A DNA stretch of 64,000 nt from Gemmatimonadaceae bacterium (GTDB taxonomy: Bacteria > Gemmatimonadota > Gemmatimonadetes > Gemmatimonadales > Gemmatimonadaceae): assembly GCA_025928185.1 (NCBI GenBank), contig JAICKA010000005.1:23630-87629 (forward strand), read 5' to 3'. Made by a program: the position numbers and the translations under genes. Of this stretch, positions 1 to 7,761 are shown in pieces (the stretch's first letter is position 1; every line of letters begins with the position of its first letter). Under the pieces are notes generated by a model. The model was given only the letters and a program-made list of their open reading frames with translations, did not search any database and was not told where the DNA came from.

Positions 1-1
1 G

Positions 2-397
2 GCGTTCAAGCACCCGAGCCCGGACGACTTCTTCCACACCATGGAGAATGTCAGCGGCATCCGGCTCGACTGGTTCTTCCGCGAGTGGTTCATCGAGAAT
101 CCGCACTTCGACGTCGCGGTGGACACCCTCGAACAGAAGCAGGTTGGCAACATCGATTCGCTCGCGGTGCTGTACGTGAACCACGCCCGCGGCGTGCTGC
201 CGCTGCACGTCCGCTTCACATTCAACGACGGCTCGACGCAGACGTTCGACTACCCGGCGGAGATCTGGAGTACGAACACGACCTTCTACGAGCGGGAGTA
301 CGCGTTCACGGGCAAGAAGGTGACGAAGATCGAGATCGATCCCGACAAGCGCAGCGTGGACATCGATCGCACGAACAACGTCTGGCCGAGGGGATGA
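2..397 (+). CDS. M1-family aminopeptidase, C-terminal fragment
   Basis: The window opens inside this frame; about 131 C-terminal residues are visible before the TGA at 395-397. The segment HPSPDDFFHTMENVSG followed by LDWFFREWF is the usual end of the catalytic helical domain in gluzincin (M1, aminopeptidase N-like) peptidases. A beta-rich tail follows, ending in charged residues (IEIDPDKRSVDID). The HExxH zinc site must lie upstream of the window, so catalytic competence and export cannot be judged. The call rests on the tail motif only. Confidence 0.75.
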   Translation, partial: AFKHPSPDDFFHTMENVSGIRLDWFFREWFIENPHFDVAVDTLEQKQVGNIDSLAVLYVNHARGVLPLHVRFTFNDGSTQTFDYPAEIWSTNTTFYEREYAFTGKKVTKIEIDPDKRSVDIDRTNNVWPRG

Positions 398-435
398 GCG
401 CATGAACGGTCCTGCCAAGAGCAGGACCGTTGATC

Positions 436-474
436 CGATTCGGGTTGAACTGCCTTCGAGGACGCGGACATCGC
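436..474 (+). repeat. Degenerate copy of a ~59-bp intergenic repeat
   Basis: The core CGGGTTGAACTGC followed by GAGGACGCGGA resembles 55729-55787 read on the plus strand (CGGGTTGGATTGC, then GGGGACGCGGA). A clearer copy lies downstream in opposite orientation at 871-929, so two copies bracket the hairpin-like element between them. This copy is the weakest of the three. Confidence 0.4.
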
Positions 475-488
475 AGTGATAAGGAAGG

Positions 489-851
489 GGGCCGCGGAGA
501 ACTGCGGAGAACTGCGGAGAACTGCGGAGAACTGCGGAGCGCGCGCGGAGGGGCGTTGCTGGAGATCGTGATGAATGGTGAACAACGATTGCACCGTCCT
601 TGACGCATGAGATTCTCAGCCCGTTCTCGGAACGGCAATCCCTGATCGACAATGCCTTCGTCAACCCCTCACAAAGTGAAGTCCTATTCGTCGTTCTCCG
701 CAGTTCTCCGCCGTTCTCCGCGGCTTCGCGACGCTCTCCGAAGCAATGATGCCGACCCAGTCCCAACATTTTGAAAGACCGATGACACGGAGCGACCGGA
801 TCGAACGAATAAAAGCCAAATGCGTTTGCGGTGTGGCGCGACGGACTCGAC
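489..851 (+). repeat. ~360-bp dispersed element with GGAGAAC/GTTCTCC arms, copy 1
   Basis: This fills most of the gene-free stretch 398-960. Its left arm is a 10-bp tandem repeat, GCGGAGAACT, four and a half times at 494-540. Its right arm at 692-730 carries the complement (CGTTCTCCG, AGTTCTCCG, CGTTCTCCG), so the ends can pair around a ~150-base middle. A second copy in the same orientation lies at 55986-56336; shared blocks include GGCGTTGCTGG, TGAGATTCTC, TTCTCCGCGGCTTCGCGA and GATGACACGGAGC, in the same order. No convincing reading frame is present. It could be a non-autonomous mobile element or a structured RNA. Confidence 0.7.
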
Positions 852-870
852 GCGCAGGTAGAAGCCAATC

Positions 871-929
871 CGCACCTCGTTCGCCATGTTTCCGCAAAAT
901 CCGCGTTTCCCAATTCAGTCCAACCCGAT
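871..929 (-). repeat. ~59-bp intergenic repeat, minus orientation
   Basis: The reverse complement matches 55729-55787 nearly base for base, including the shared block TTTCCGCAAAATCCGCGT as read here. It lies between copy 1 of the larger element and the end of the SET-domain gene. Confidence 0.7.
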
Positions 930-960
930 TCGGCGATCCTGGCGGGCAAGTACGGAACAC

Positions 961-1416
961 TCATCGCTTCTTCGCCAATATCGTCCCCCGACAATTTCCC
1001 GCTCCGCAGTGGCAGGGAAAGCGCCGCTTCGCCGCCGGCGTGTGGCGTTCGTCGAGGATGTACGCATAGTCGTACGCCAGCTCTTCGCCCCGTTCGATAT
1101 CGCGGATCGACTCGATCCAGATCCGACCGTCGTCGACCACCGCATCGCAGTTCGGATCGCATGAGTGATTGATGAATCGCGCGTCGTTGCCGTTCACGGC
1201 CGCGTCGATCACGATATCATCATCGATCGCAAAGAGAAAAGTGTGATGCCGCTCGCCGGCAACGTCGGGGTAGCGCGCGTCGGCCGCCGCGGGCGTGAGA
1301 CGCTCGCCGGCGTACTCGATCAGTCGAACGCCGGCGGGAATGTGCTGCGTGGCGAAGACACCGACTCCCTGGATCGGTGACGGGCGGATCTCGAACGGCC
1401 GGTCGTCGTGCGTCAT
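961..1416 (-). CDS. SET-domain protein (putative protein-lysine methyltransferase)
   Basis: A 151-residue protein that is almost entirely one SET domain. It opens with the conserved IQGVGVFAT-type strand (about residues 15-23), then has RFINHSCDPNC (the NHSC AdoMet/pseudoknot motif) and GEELAYDYAY with the catalytic tyrosine region. It ends in a post-SET-like CHCGAGNC cysteine cluster, which in this family binds zinc near the active site. The family transfers methyl groups from AdoMet to protein lysines; the bacterial substrate here is unknown. The start lies 9 bp after the stop of the upstream channel gene, so the two are probably co-transcribed. No Shine-Dalgarno sequence is evident. Confidence 0.88.
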   Translation of the reverse strand: MTHDDRPFEIRPSPIQGVGVFATQHIPAGVRLIEYAGERLTPAAADARYPDVAGERHHTFLFAIDDDIVIDAAVNGNDARFINHSCDPNCDAVVDDGRIWIESIRDIERGEELAYDYAYILDERHTPAAKRRFPCHCGAGNCRGTILAKKR

Positions 1417-1425
1417 GCACGAAAA

Positions 1426-2286
1426 CTACGGGGCGGTCGCTGCCTCCTCCGTCTTCTTTTTCGCCTTGGACCCCACCTGACCGTGATTCACGAGCGCGAC
1501 GAGCACCACGCCGCCGACGATGTTCCCCGCCAGCGCCGGCAGCTCGTACGACGTGAGCATCTGGCCGAAGCCGAAGTCGCCGATCCACACGCGGTAGAAC
1601 GCCTCGGCCGCCCCGGCAATCGAATGTCGGAATCCAAACGCCGCGATCGGCGCCGTGGTCAGCCAGATGAGCGCCATCTGCGCGAGCGTCTCCCGCGTCG
1701 ACGCCAGCAGCCAGGCCATGAGCGCCACGAGCCAGCCCGCCCAGATCGCTCGATAGAACACCAGCAACGCCCCACCCTCCGTCGCGTGCCGCGCCAGCTC
1801 GCGCAGCGGTGCGTCGAGATTCGGATCGAGCGCATTCGTCTTCGCGATCACCAGCCCGAAGAGCGCGGCGCCAAGCAGGTTCGCCGGCAGCACGATGCTC
1901 CACAGCCGCAGCACGCGTCGCAGCGCCTCGCCGTTGTGTCGCTCGAGCAATGGAATCACCGGCTCGAGCGTGTTCTCGGTGAACAGCTGATGGCGCGACA
2001 GCACGACGAAGATGAAGCCGAGCGGGTACGTGATCGCCTTGGCGATCGGCGCGTTCGCCGGCGACATGCGAGACGTCAGCAGGGCCGAGGCGAGCATGCT
2101 GAAGCCGATCCCGAGTCCCGCGGCCAGCCCCGAGTACGCCAGCTCGAACACCGGCCGCTCCATCTCCTCGTCGGCATCCGTGAGAATATGCTCATGGATC
2201 TCCTCGGCGGAGTACCGCGTTCCCGTTTCGGGATCCTTTGCGCCTTCCGGCTTTTCGGGCGTGGACGGCGCTGTCGCGTCCGGCAT
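1426..2286 (-). CDS. Formate/nitrite transporter (FNT) family channel
   Basis: A 286-residue integral membrane protein with a charged N-terminus of about 60 residues and then roughly six hydrophobic segments. The FNT signature region is visible as FVVLSRHQLFTENTLEP, with the later conserved block RAIWAGWLVALMAWL and a final GNIVGGVVLVALVNHG helix. FNT proteins are pentameric channels for small monovalent anions such as formate or nitrite; YfdC-type relatives share the FTEN motif. The substrate cannot be assigned. GGGGAGA lies about five bases before the ATG at 2286. It sits between a DUF502 gene upstream and the SET gene downstream. Confidence 0.88.
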   Translation of the reverse strand: MPDATAPSTPEKPEGAKDPETGTRYSAEEIHEHILTDADEEMERPVFELAYSGLAAGLGIGFSMLASALLTSRMSPANAPIAKAITYPLGFIFVVLSRHQLFTENTLEPVIPLLERHNGEALRRVLRLWSIVLPANLLGAALFGLVIAKTNALDPNLDAPLRELARHATEGGALLVFYRAIWAGWLVALMAWLLASTRETLAQMALIWLTTAPIAAFGFRHSIAGAAEAFYRVWIGDFGFGQMLTSYELPALAGNIVGGVVLVALVNHGQVGSKAKKKTEEAATAP

Positions 2287-2346
2287 GCGGGTCTCCCCAG
2301 GTTCCTGCCGGCCAATGGAAGAAGCGTACCCCGAGTGCTGGGGCCG

Positions 2347-2910
2347 TCAGCGCTCGATGCTGCGCTGCTCCACGTGCGTGACACCGCCCGAGATGATGAA
2401 CGCCATGACGACGGCCGCGTCGGCGTCGATCCGCGTGACGCGATCCCCCGGCACCACGATGATGTGCCCGGCGAGGCCGTACGACTGCGGCATGTAGACG
2501 CTGACGTGATCGGCGACGCCCAGCTGCTCGAGCGATTCGGAGGTGAGAAACGCGAGCACCTTCACGGCACCGTCGGCCGAGAGCGTGACGAGCACCGGCT
2601 TGTCGAAGCGCCGCTTCTCGCCGACGAATGCGTTGAGCATGTCCTTGGTCGACGAGTACAGCAGGCGCACGAACGGCAATCGCTCGAACATCTGATCGAG
2701 CGTGCCGAGCAGGCTCCGCGTGATGATGCTCGACGCGGTGAATCCGACGAGCGTGATCAGCACGAGCGCGAGCAGGAAACCCACGCCGGGCACCGGCAGG
2801 CCCAGCCAACTGTCGATCGTCGTGAAGATCAGCGCGCAGACATAGATCGTCACCGCGAGCGGCACGACGACCACCAACCCACGCACGAAGTAGTTGAGAA
2901 GACGCGCCAT
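2347..2910 (-). CDS. DUF502 family membrane protein
   Basis: The ATG at 2910 gives 187 residues opening MARLLNYFVRGLVVVVPLAV, the usual DUF502 start: a short amphipathic lead into a first membrane helix, a second helix around residues 55-80 (FLLALVLITLVGFTASSII), and a cytoplasmic beta-rich tail. An in-frame ATG 33 codons upstream exists but would add an atypical leader and overlap the divergent gene at 3003. The family has no firmly assigned biochemical role. It is the first gene of a minus-strand group with the FNT channel and SET protein, 60 bp before the channel gene. Confidence 0.82.
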   Translation of the reverse strand: MARLLNYFVRGLVVVVPLAVTIYVCALIFTTIDSWLGLPVPGVGFLLALVLITLVGFTASSIITRSLLGTLDQMFERLPFVRLLYSSTKDMLNAFVGEKRRFDKPVLVTLSADGAVKVLAFLTSESLEQLGVADHVSVYMPQSYGLAGHIIVVPGDRVTRIDADAAVVMAFIISGGVTHVEQRSIER

Positions 2911-3002
2911 GAGGACGGAATCTACCGCACTCGGCGATACGCACGCGAACGGCTGGCCTTTCCCTTGCCCCATCACGCCAACATCACTCGTCAGGCAGGC
3001 AC

Positions 3003-3260
3003 ATGACACAGAACGACGGAGATGGAAAGGGCCCGCAGGATCACGACGAAGGGCAGCACGGCGACAAGACGCATTCGGCCTTCATCGAGAGTCTGCACGG
3101 CCGTCACGGCGGCAGCGAAGAATCGGAGGGCTCGCCGCAGGCCGAGAACGACGTCGACGCGTACGGGCGGCCGATCGCCGGTCACCATCGTTTGCACGAA
3201 GATCGACAGCAGCACGACGAGGCCGAGAAGAACAGTGAAGCCAACCGGCTCCGCCGCTGA
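3003..3260 (+). CDS. Small acidic hydrophilic protein, unknown
   Basis: An 85-residue frame rich in Asp, Glu, His, Gln and Gly with no hydrophobic core, no cysteine and no membrane segment; it is probably disordered. Third codon positions are strongly GC-rich as in neighbouring real genes, and the composition is not that of a shadow frame. It has a recognisable central segment, HSAFIESLHGRHGG. It overlaps the probable GTG start of the uracil-DNA glycosylase by 26 bp, as expected for coupled genes. I do not recognise a family, and it could still be spurious. Confidence 0.5.
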   Translation: MTQNDGDGKGPQDHDEGQHGDKTHSAFIESLHGRHGGSEESEGSPQAENDVDAYGRPIAGHHRLHEDRQQHDEAEKNSEANRLRR

Positions 3261-3987
3261 CTTCGTTCCGCCGCGGCCCACGCTCGCCACGCTGCGGGCC
3301 GCGGCGGAGCACTGTCGCGGCTGCGACTTGTTCAAGGTCGGAACGCAGACCGTGTTCGGTGAAGGCCCGCGCGGCGCACGCGTCGTGATGATCGGCGAGC
3401 AGCCCGGCGACATGGAAGATCGCGCTGGCCGTCCGTTCGTCGGTCCGTCCGGTGCGCTGCTCGATCGTGCGCTCGACGCCGCGGGCCTGTCGCGCGATGA
3501 CGTGTACGTCACCAACGCGGTGAAGCACTTCAAGTGGGCGAAGGACGCGCGCACGAAACGGCGCATTCACAAGACGCCGAACGCCGCCGAGATCCGCGCC
3601 TGCTTTCCATGGCTCAGCAACGAGCTCGGGCTCGTGAAGCCGGACGTCGTCGTCTGCCTCGGCGCCACCGCCGCCAAGGTCCTGCTCGGCCGCACGTTCA
3701 GCGTGATGAAGCAGCGCGGCACGCCGATCGAATCGGAATGGGCGCCGGCGGTATTCGCGACCGTGCATCCGTCGGCCGTGTTGCGCGCGCCGCGCGACAA
3801 GCGCGCCGCCGCCGAAGAAGCGTTCTTTGCCGACATCCGGGCGGTGAGCCGACATCTCACTCGCAAAAGCACCGGAAAGCGAGCCGCTGGCGCGGGCGGT
3901 AAATTCACCGCATGGCCAACTACCGCGCGGCGGTCCGCCACCTCAAGAAAGTCGACCCGGTCCTCGCGCGCGTCATCGAAAGCGTAG
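3235..3987 (+). CDS. UdgX-type uracil-DNA glycosylase
   Basis: Family-4-like uracil-DNA glycosylase, 250 residues from the GTG at 3235, which has GAGAAG just upstream. The motifs are GEQPGD (residues 54-59), AGRPFVGPSG, VYVTNAVKHF and a C-terminal HPSAVLR. Decisive for the subfamily is the loop KRRIH at residues 108-112. In UdgX proteins this histidine forms a covalent bond with the abasic site after uracil excision. Cysteines in CRGC, IRACF and VVCLG fit the expected iron-sulfur cluster. The last ~25 residues are a low-complexity Ser/Arg tail that overlaps the next gene by 76 bp, so the true end may be functionally earlier. Confidence 0.88.
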   Translation: MKPTGSAADFVPPRPTLATLRAAAEHCRGCDLFKVGTQTVFGEGPRGARVVMIGEQPGDMEDRAGRPFVGPSGALLDRALDAAGLSRDDVYVTNAVKHFKWAKDARTKRRIHKTPNAAEIRACFPWLSNELGLVKPDVVVCLGATAAKVLLGRTFSVMKQRGTPIESEWAPAVFATVHPSAVLRAPRDKRAAAEEAFFADIRAVSRHLTRKSTGKRAAGAGGKFTAWPTTARRSATSRKSTRSSRASSKA

Positions 3988-4541
3988 GGCCATGCCGGAT
4001 CGAGCTCCGCACCGCGGGCTCGCACTTCCAGGCGCTCACGCGCTCGATCGTCTACCAGCAGCTGTCCGGCAAGGCCGCCGGAACCATCCTGTCGCGGTTC
4101 AACGCACTGTATCCCGGCGGCGAGCCAACGCCGGAAGCCGTGCTCGAAACGACTGACGAGGCCCTGCGGGCCGTCGGCCTTTCGCGACAGAAGATCGGCT
4201 ACATGCGAGATCTCGCATTGAAGGTCTCGACGGGACTGCTGCCGCTCGATCAGGTCGAGCACATGGACGACGACGACCTCATCGTCCACCTCGTCCAGGT
4301 CAAGGGCATCGGCCGCTGGACGGCGCAGATGTTCCTGATGTTCCGCCTCGGCCGGCCGAACGTGCTGCCGGAGCTCGACCTCGGCATCCAGAACGCAATC
4401 AAGCGAGCCTACCGCATGCGCAAGCGGCCGACGCCGAAGCAGGTGACGCGCGTCGGCAGCAAATGGGCGCCGCACAGCACGGTCGCCTGCTGGTATCTTT
4501 GGCGCTCGCTCGATAACGGCGACGGGCAAATCGGCGCCTGA
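3912..4541 (+). CDS. DNA-3-methyladenine glycosylase 2 family (AlkA-like, HhH-GPD)
   Basis: A 209-residue helix-hairpin-helix glycosylase. Visible are the helical block FQALTRSIVYQQLSGKAA (about residues 40-57), the hairpin VKGIGRWTAQMFLMF (about 139-153) and the downstream LPELDLGIQNA, whose aspartate is the family's catalytic residue. There is no Cys4 iron-sulfur cluster, consistent with the AlkA branch. The enzyme should remove alkylated purines in base-excision repair. It overlaps the end of the UdgX gene, making a small base-excision cluster. Confidence 0.88.
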   Translation: MANYRAAVRHLKKVDPVLARVIESVGPCRIELRTAGSHFQALTRSIVYQQLSGKAAGTILSRFNALYPGGEPTPEAVLETTDEALRAVGLSRQKIGYMRDLALKVSTGLLPLDQVEHMDDDDLIVHLVQVKGIGRWTAQMFLMFRLGRPNVLPELDLGIQNAIKRAYRMRKRPTPKQVTRVGSKWAPHSTVACWYLWRSLDNGDGQIGA

Positions 4542-4618
4542 TCGACGCGGCGGTCCCCTTCCAGCCGCCGAACGGTTGTGCACGGTATCTCCGGACAGGA
4601 TCTCCTCGTCTCATTGAC

Positions 4619-7090
4619 ATGGGCTCGAGCCACACAACCAGCGACAACGGAAGGGCTTCCGGGATAAACGGCTCGCTGCCGCTCGAGCGGAAGCTTCCGC
4701 TGCTCATTCTCGGCGTGCTCGCGATCGTGCTCGTCACATCGTTGGTCGTGTCGGCGTACGAGATTCGTCGTTCGGCGGAGACCTCGGCGGTCGAGCGGCT
4801 CGCGGGCCTTGCGACCGTGCTCGGATCGCTCGCCGAATCGCCACTCGAGGGCCGGCTAGCGGCCATGCGTCACGTGGCTCAGGACACCACCGTCGTGAAT
4901 GCCGTGAGCACCCCGGACCGACCGGCGAATGCCGCGACCCAGCGCGCGCTCAGGCGGTTGATCGGCGGCGTCGATTCCATCACGCCGCGACTGTGGACGG
5001 CGGACGGCCGACCCGTAGGCAACGTCAATCTGGAAACGCCCGCCGAAACGGAGCGGTTGCACGGCGAGCTGCATGCGCTGGCGGAGTCCCGCGATTCGGA
5101 GCGCGTCAGTCGGCTGTATCCCACCACAGGCGCCACCGCATTCTGGCTCAGCGTGCCGGTGCGCCGCGACGGCCGCACCATTGGCTATTTGACGCAGGAG
5201 CGGCGTCTGACCGCGAGACCCCGCCCGCAGGAGCAGATGCTGCGGCAGCTCGTCGGCTCCGACATTTCGATGTATTACCACAACGTCGACAACGACACCT
5301 GGGTGGAGCTGAATGGCTCACAGGTGACGCCAACGACACCAGCCGGACGTTTCAACGACAGCGTTGCAATCGGAGAGCGTGGCACCACCGGACGCGTGTT
5401 GATGGCGACATCCCGCGTCGCAGGCACGCCGATTCTGATCACGGTGGAATATCCGATTTCGGCGATTCTCGCGCGGCCGAACATCATCATTCGCGCGCTC
5501 GCCCTGATCGCGCTCGTGCTGCTGCTGCTCGGCGGCGCGCTGGCACTCACCGTCGGCCGGCAACTCGCCAGGCCGCTGGTGGAGCTCACGGGTGCGGCGG
5601 AGGCCATTGCCGACGGCGAGTACTCGCAGCGCGTTCAGGCGCGCGGCCCGCACGAGGTGGGACGCCTCGCCCAGGCATTCAATCAGATGGCCGAGCGCGT
5701 CGAGGAATCATCCGCCGCGTCGTCGGCCGCGGTCGCGCGACTCACCGAGTCGGTCGAGACGCAGGAGTTCCTGGCCGAGGGGAGCCGCATTCTCGCCGAA
5801 TCGATGTCGGATCAGACGCTGCTCGCCGAGCTGGTGCAGCATTGCGTGCCGGCGCTGGCGGACTACTGCAGCATCTACATCGCGGACGAGAGCGGCACGC
5901 TCCGCCGCGTCGAAACGGCTCATTACGATTCTCGAAAGCAGGCCGCGGTGCAGGAGCTGGTGCGCCGCTACGAATACGCCGTGGACGGCCCGGGTGAAGT
6001 GCCGCTCGTCATCCGGACGCAGCAGCCGCTGGTGATTCCACGACTCGATCTCGCCTCGATCCGCGGCTCGGCGCGCGACGAGACGAGCCGCCGGCTGCTC
6101 GACGAAGTCGGGCCCTCGTCGTTCCTCTGTGTGCCGCTCGTCGCGCGTGGGCGCGCGTTCGGCGCCATGGCGTTCACGATGACCGACTCCGGCCGGCAAT
6201 TCGGACCGGAGAGTCTGATCCTGACGACGGAGCTGGCTCGTCGCACGTCGGTGGCGATCGACAACGCGATCATCTACCGGCGCTCGATCGCGCTGCGCCT
6301 CGAGGCGCAGGCGGCGAGCAATGCCAAGTCCGATTTCCTGGCGAAGATGAGCCACGAGATCCGCACCCCGATCAACGCCATGCTCGGCTACGCCGAGTTG
6401 ATCGAGATGGGCATCGCCGGCCCGATTACCGAGGCGCAGGCCAAGCATCTGCATCGCATCCGCTCGAGCGGCGAGCATCTCACCGCGCTGGTGAACGAGA
6501 TCCTCGATCTCGCCAAGATCGAGGCCGGACGGATGTCCGTCGAGCCGATCGTCGGCATCGTCGCCGACGTCTCGGAGGCGGCGCTGTCGCTCATTCGGCC
6601 GCAGGCGGCGAGCAAGGGCGTCGAGCTCACGGCGCGCGCAGCCTCGACGCCGCCTACCGAATATGTCGGCGACCCGCAGCGTGTTCAGCAAATACTCACG
6701 AACCTGCTGTCGAACGCGGTCAAGTTCACGCCGGCCGGCGGCATGGTGCGGATCGAGTGGCACACGGTCGACACCCCGGACTTCGTGCCGGCGACGCCGA
6801 GCGCGTCGTGGGCGAAGATCGTGGTGGAAGACTCGGGCGTGGGCATCGCGCCGCAAGATCTCGATCGCATCTTCCAGCCGTTCGTCCAGGTGGACGCCGG
6901 CTACACGCGCTCGCATGGCGGCACGGGCCTCGGCCTGACGATCAGCCGGACGCTCGCGCGCATGATGGGCGGCGAGATCACCGTCGAGAGCGTGGTCGAC
7001 AAGGGCTCGCGCTTCACCCTCTGGCTCGCCGCACCCGCCGCCATCCACTCGCCCGTTTCACTCGCCGCCTCGCCCACCGCGAGCGTCTGA
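4619..7090 (+). CDS. Membrane sensor histidine kinase (periplasmic sensor-HAMP-GAF-HisKA-HATPase)
   Basis: An 823-residue kinase. A first membrane helix (about residues 29-50), a periplasmic region of ~235 residues and a second helix (about 288-312) lead to a HAMP segment. A GAF-like domain follows (about 390-560), then the dimerisation box MSHEIRTPINAM with the phospho-accepting His579. The ATPase domain has NLLSNAVKFTP (N box), VEDSGVGI (G1) and GGTGLGLTISR (G2). There is no receiver domain and no response regulator nearby, so it is an orphan. Its last 33 bp overlap the convergent PAP2 gene. Confidence 0.9.
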   Translation: MGSSHTTSDNGRASGINGSLPLERKLPLLILGVLAIVLVTSLVVSAYEIRRSAETSAVERLAGLATVLGSLAESPLEGRLAAMRHVAQDTTVVNAVSTPDRPANAATQRALRRLIGGVDSITPRLWTADGRPVGNVNLETPAETERLHGELHALAESRDSERVSRLYPTTGATAFWLSVPVRRDGRTIGYLTQERRLTARPRPQEQMLRQLVGSDISMYYHNVDNDTWVELNGSQVTPTTPAGRFNDSVAIGERGTTGRVLMATSRVAGTPILITVEYPISAILARPNIIIRALALIALVLLLLGGALALTVGRQLARPLVELTGAAEAIADGEYSQRVQARGPHEVGRLAQAFNQMAERVEESSAASSAAVARLTESVETQEFLAEGSRILAESMSDQTLLAELVQHCVPALADYCSIYIADESGTLRRVETAHYDSRKQAAVQELVRRYEYAVDGPGEVPLVIRTQQPLVIPRLDLASIRGSARDETSRRLLDEVGPSSFLCVPLVARGRAFGAMAFTMTDSGRQFGPESLILTTELARRTSVAIDNAIIYRRSIALRLEAQAASNAKSDFLAKMSHEIRTPINAMLGYAELIEMGIAGPITEAQAKHLHRIRSSGEHLTALVNEILDLAKIEAGRMSVEPIVGIVADVSEAALSLIRPQAASKGVELTARAASTPPTEYVGDPQRVQQILTNLLSNAVKFTPAGGMVRIEWHTVDTPDFVPATPSASWAKIVVEDSGVGIAPQDLDRIFQPFVQVDAGYTRSHGGTGLGLTISRTLARMMGGEITVESVVDKGSRFTLWLAAPAAIHSPVSLAASPTASV

Positions 7091-7681
7091 CCACACCGCG
7101 GCGCTGCTCGCGATGGCGCCGCCGAGCAGCCATCCGCCGACGACGTCCGTGGCCCAGTGGTCGTCGGCCAGCACGCGATACGCGCCCATCAACACCGGCG
7201 GCACGATCGCCACGACCAGTACACCGCGCGTCGACAACAGCCGTTGCTGTCGCAGCACGCGCGCCGTCGCGAGCGCCAGGGCCGTGGCGCCGGTCGTGTG
7301 CCCGCTCGGATAGCTGTCGGTGCGACGCGGCTCGCCCGGGCGGCGCGGCCGCTCGCGTCGATAGAATACTTTAAATCCGCGATGTACGAGCCACCCGGCC
7401 CACGCGGCGCGTCGAATCTCGGGCGCGCGGCGACCGGTGCGACGGGCGATACGCCACTCGATGAGGTACGCAAGCGGGATATAGCCGCCCGGCAACCCGA
7501 GTGGAAAGAGCGGCCGAAGGGCCGTGGCGACGGGGCGTACACGCGGCGTGCGCGCCATGCGCCGTATTCGCAGGTCGATGGCCGTCGGCTCCTCGAGCTC
7601 GAGGGCGCGCGCCAGTAGAATCATGCCGCCGGCCGCGGCAATCGCCAGCGCTGAGTGTTTGGTCGGCACGCGCGGCAGCAA
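7058..7681 (-). CDS. PAP2-superfamily phosphatase
   Basis: A 207-residue membrane phosphatase with the three PAP2 motifs: KVFYRRERP (104-112), YPSGHTTG (PSGH at 125-128) and YRVLADDHWATD (Arg169, His175, Asp179). Hydrophobic segments surround the motifs, as expected for lipid phosphate or undecaprenyl-pyrophosphate phosphatases. The frame opens with TTG at 7681; GTG at 7669 and ATG at 7624 are alternatives, the last losing part of the first helix. It converges on and overlaps the sensor kinase by 33 bp. Confidence 0.85.
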   Translation of the reverse strand: MLPRVPTKHSALAIAAAGGMILLARALELEEPTAIDLRIRRMARTPRVRPVATALRPLFPLGLPGGYIPLAYLIEWRIARRTGRRAPEIRRAAWAGWLVHRGFKVFYRRERPRRPGEPRRTDSYPSGHTTGATALALATARVLRQQRLLSTRGVLVVAIVPPVLMGAYRVLADDHWATDVVGGWLLGGAIASSAAVWSDARGGRGGE

Positions 7682-7726
7682 TGCAGGGGATGCGCCAGCG
7701 ACTGCGCACGGCAGGCGCGCGGTCGC

Positions 7727-7732
7727 TACAAT
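7727..7732 (+). promoter_or_regulatory. Possible -10 element (TACAAT)
   Basis: TACAAT lies 30 bp before the ATG of the AsnC/AhbAB-like gene, in otherwise GC-rich DNA between two divergent starts. No clear -35 is visible, so this is tentative. Confidence 0.3.
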
Positions 7733-7761
7733 TCGATCAGGTCATCACTCTGCCCCAGACG

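Noticed and set aside
494..540. Short regular repeats as a possible CRISPR array
   Set aside because: Units are contiguous 10-mers without spacers; the 8- and 14-bp arrays elsewhere are the same. No cas genes are present.
1408..3006. 532-codon plus-strand frame opposite the FNT and DUF502 genes
   Set aside because: Both minus-strand genes have clear family motifs; the plus frame is Arg/His-rich without any.
2911..3009. 33-codon N-terminal extension of the DUF502 protein to an ATG at 3009
   Set aside because: The family normally starts at MARLLNYF-like sequence, and the extension overlaps the divergent small gene.
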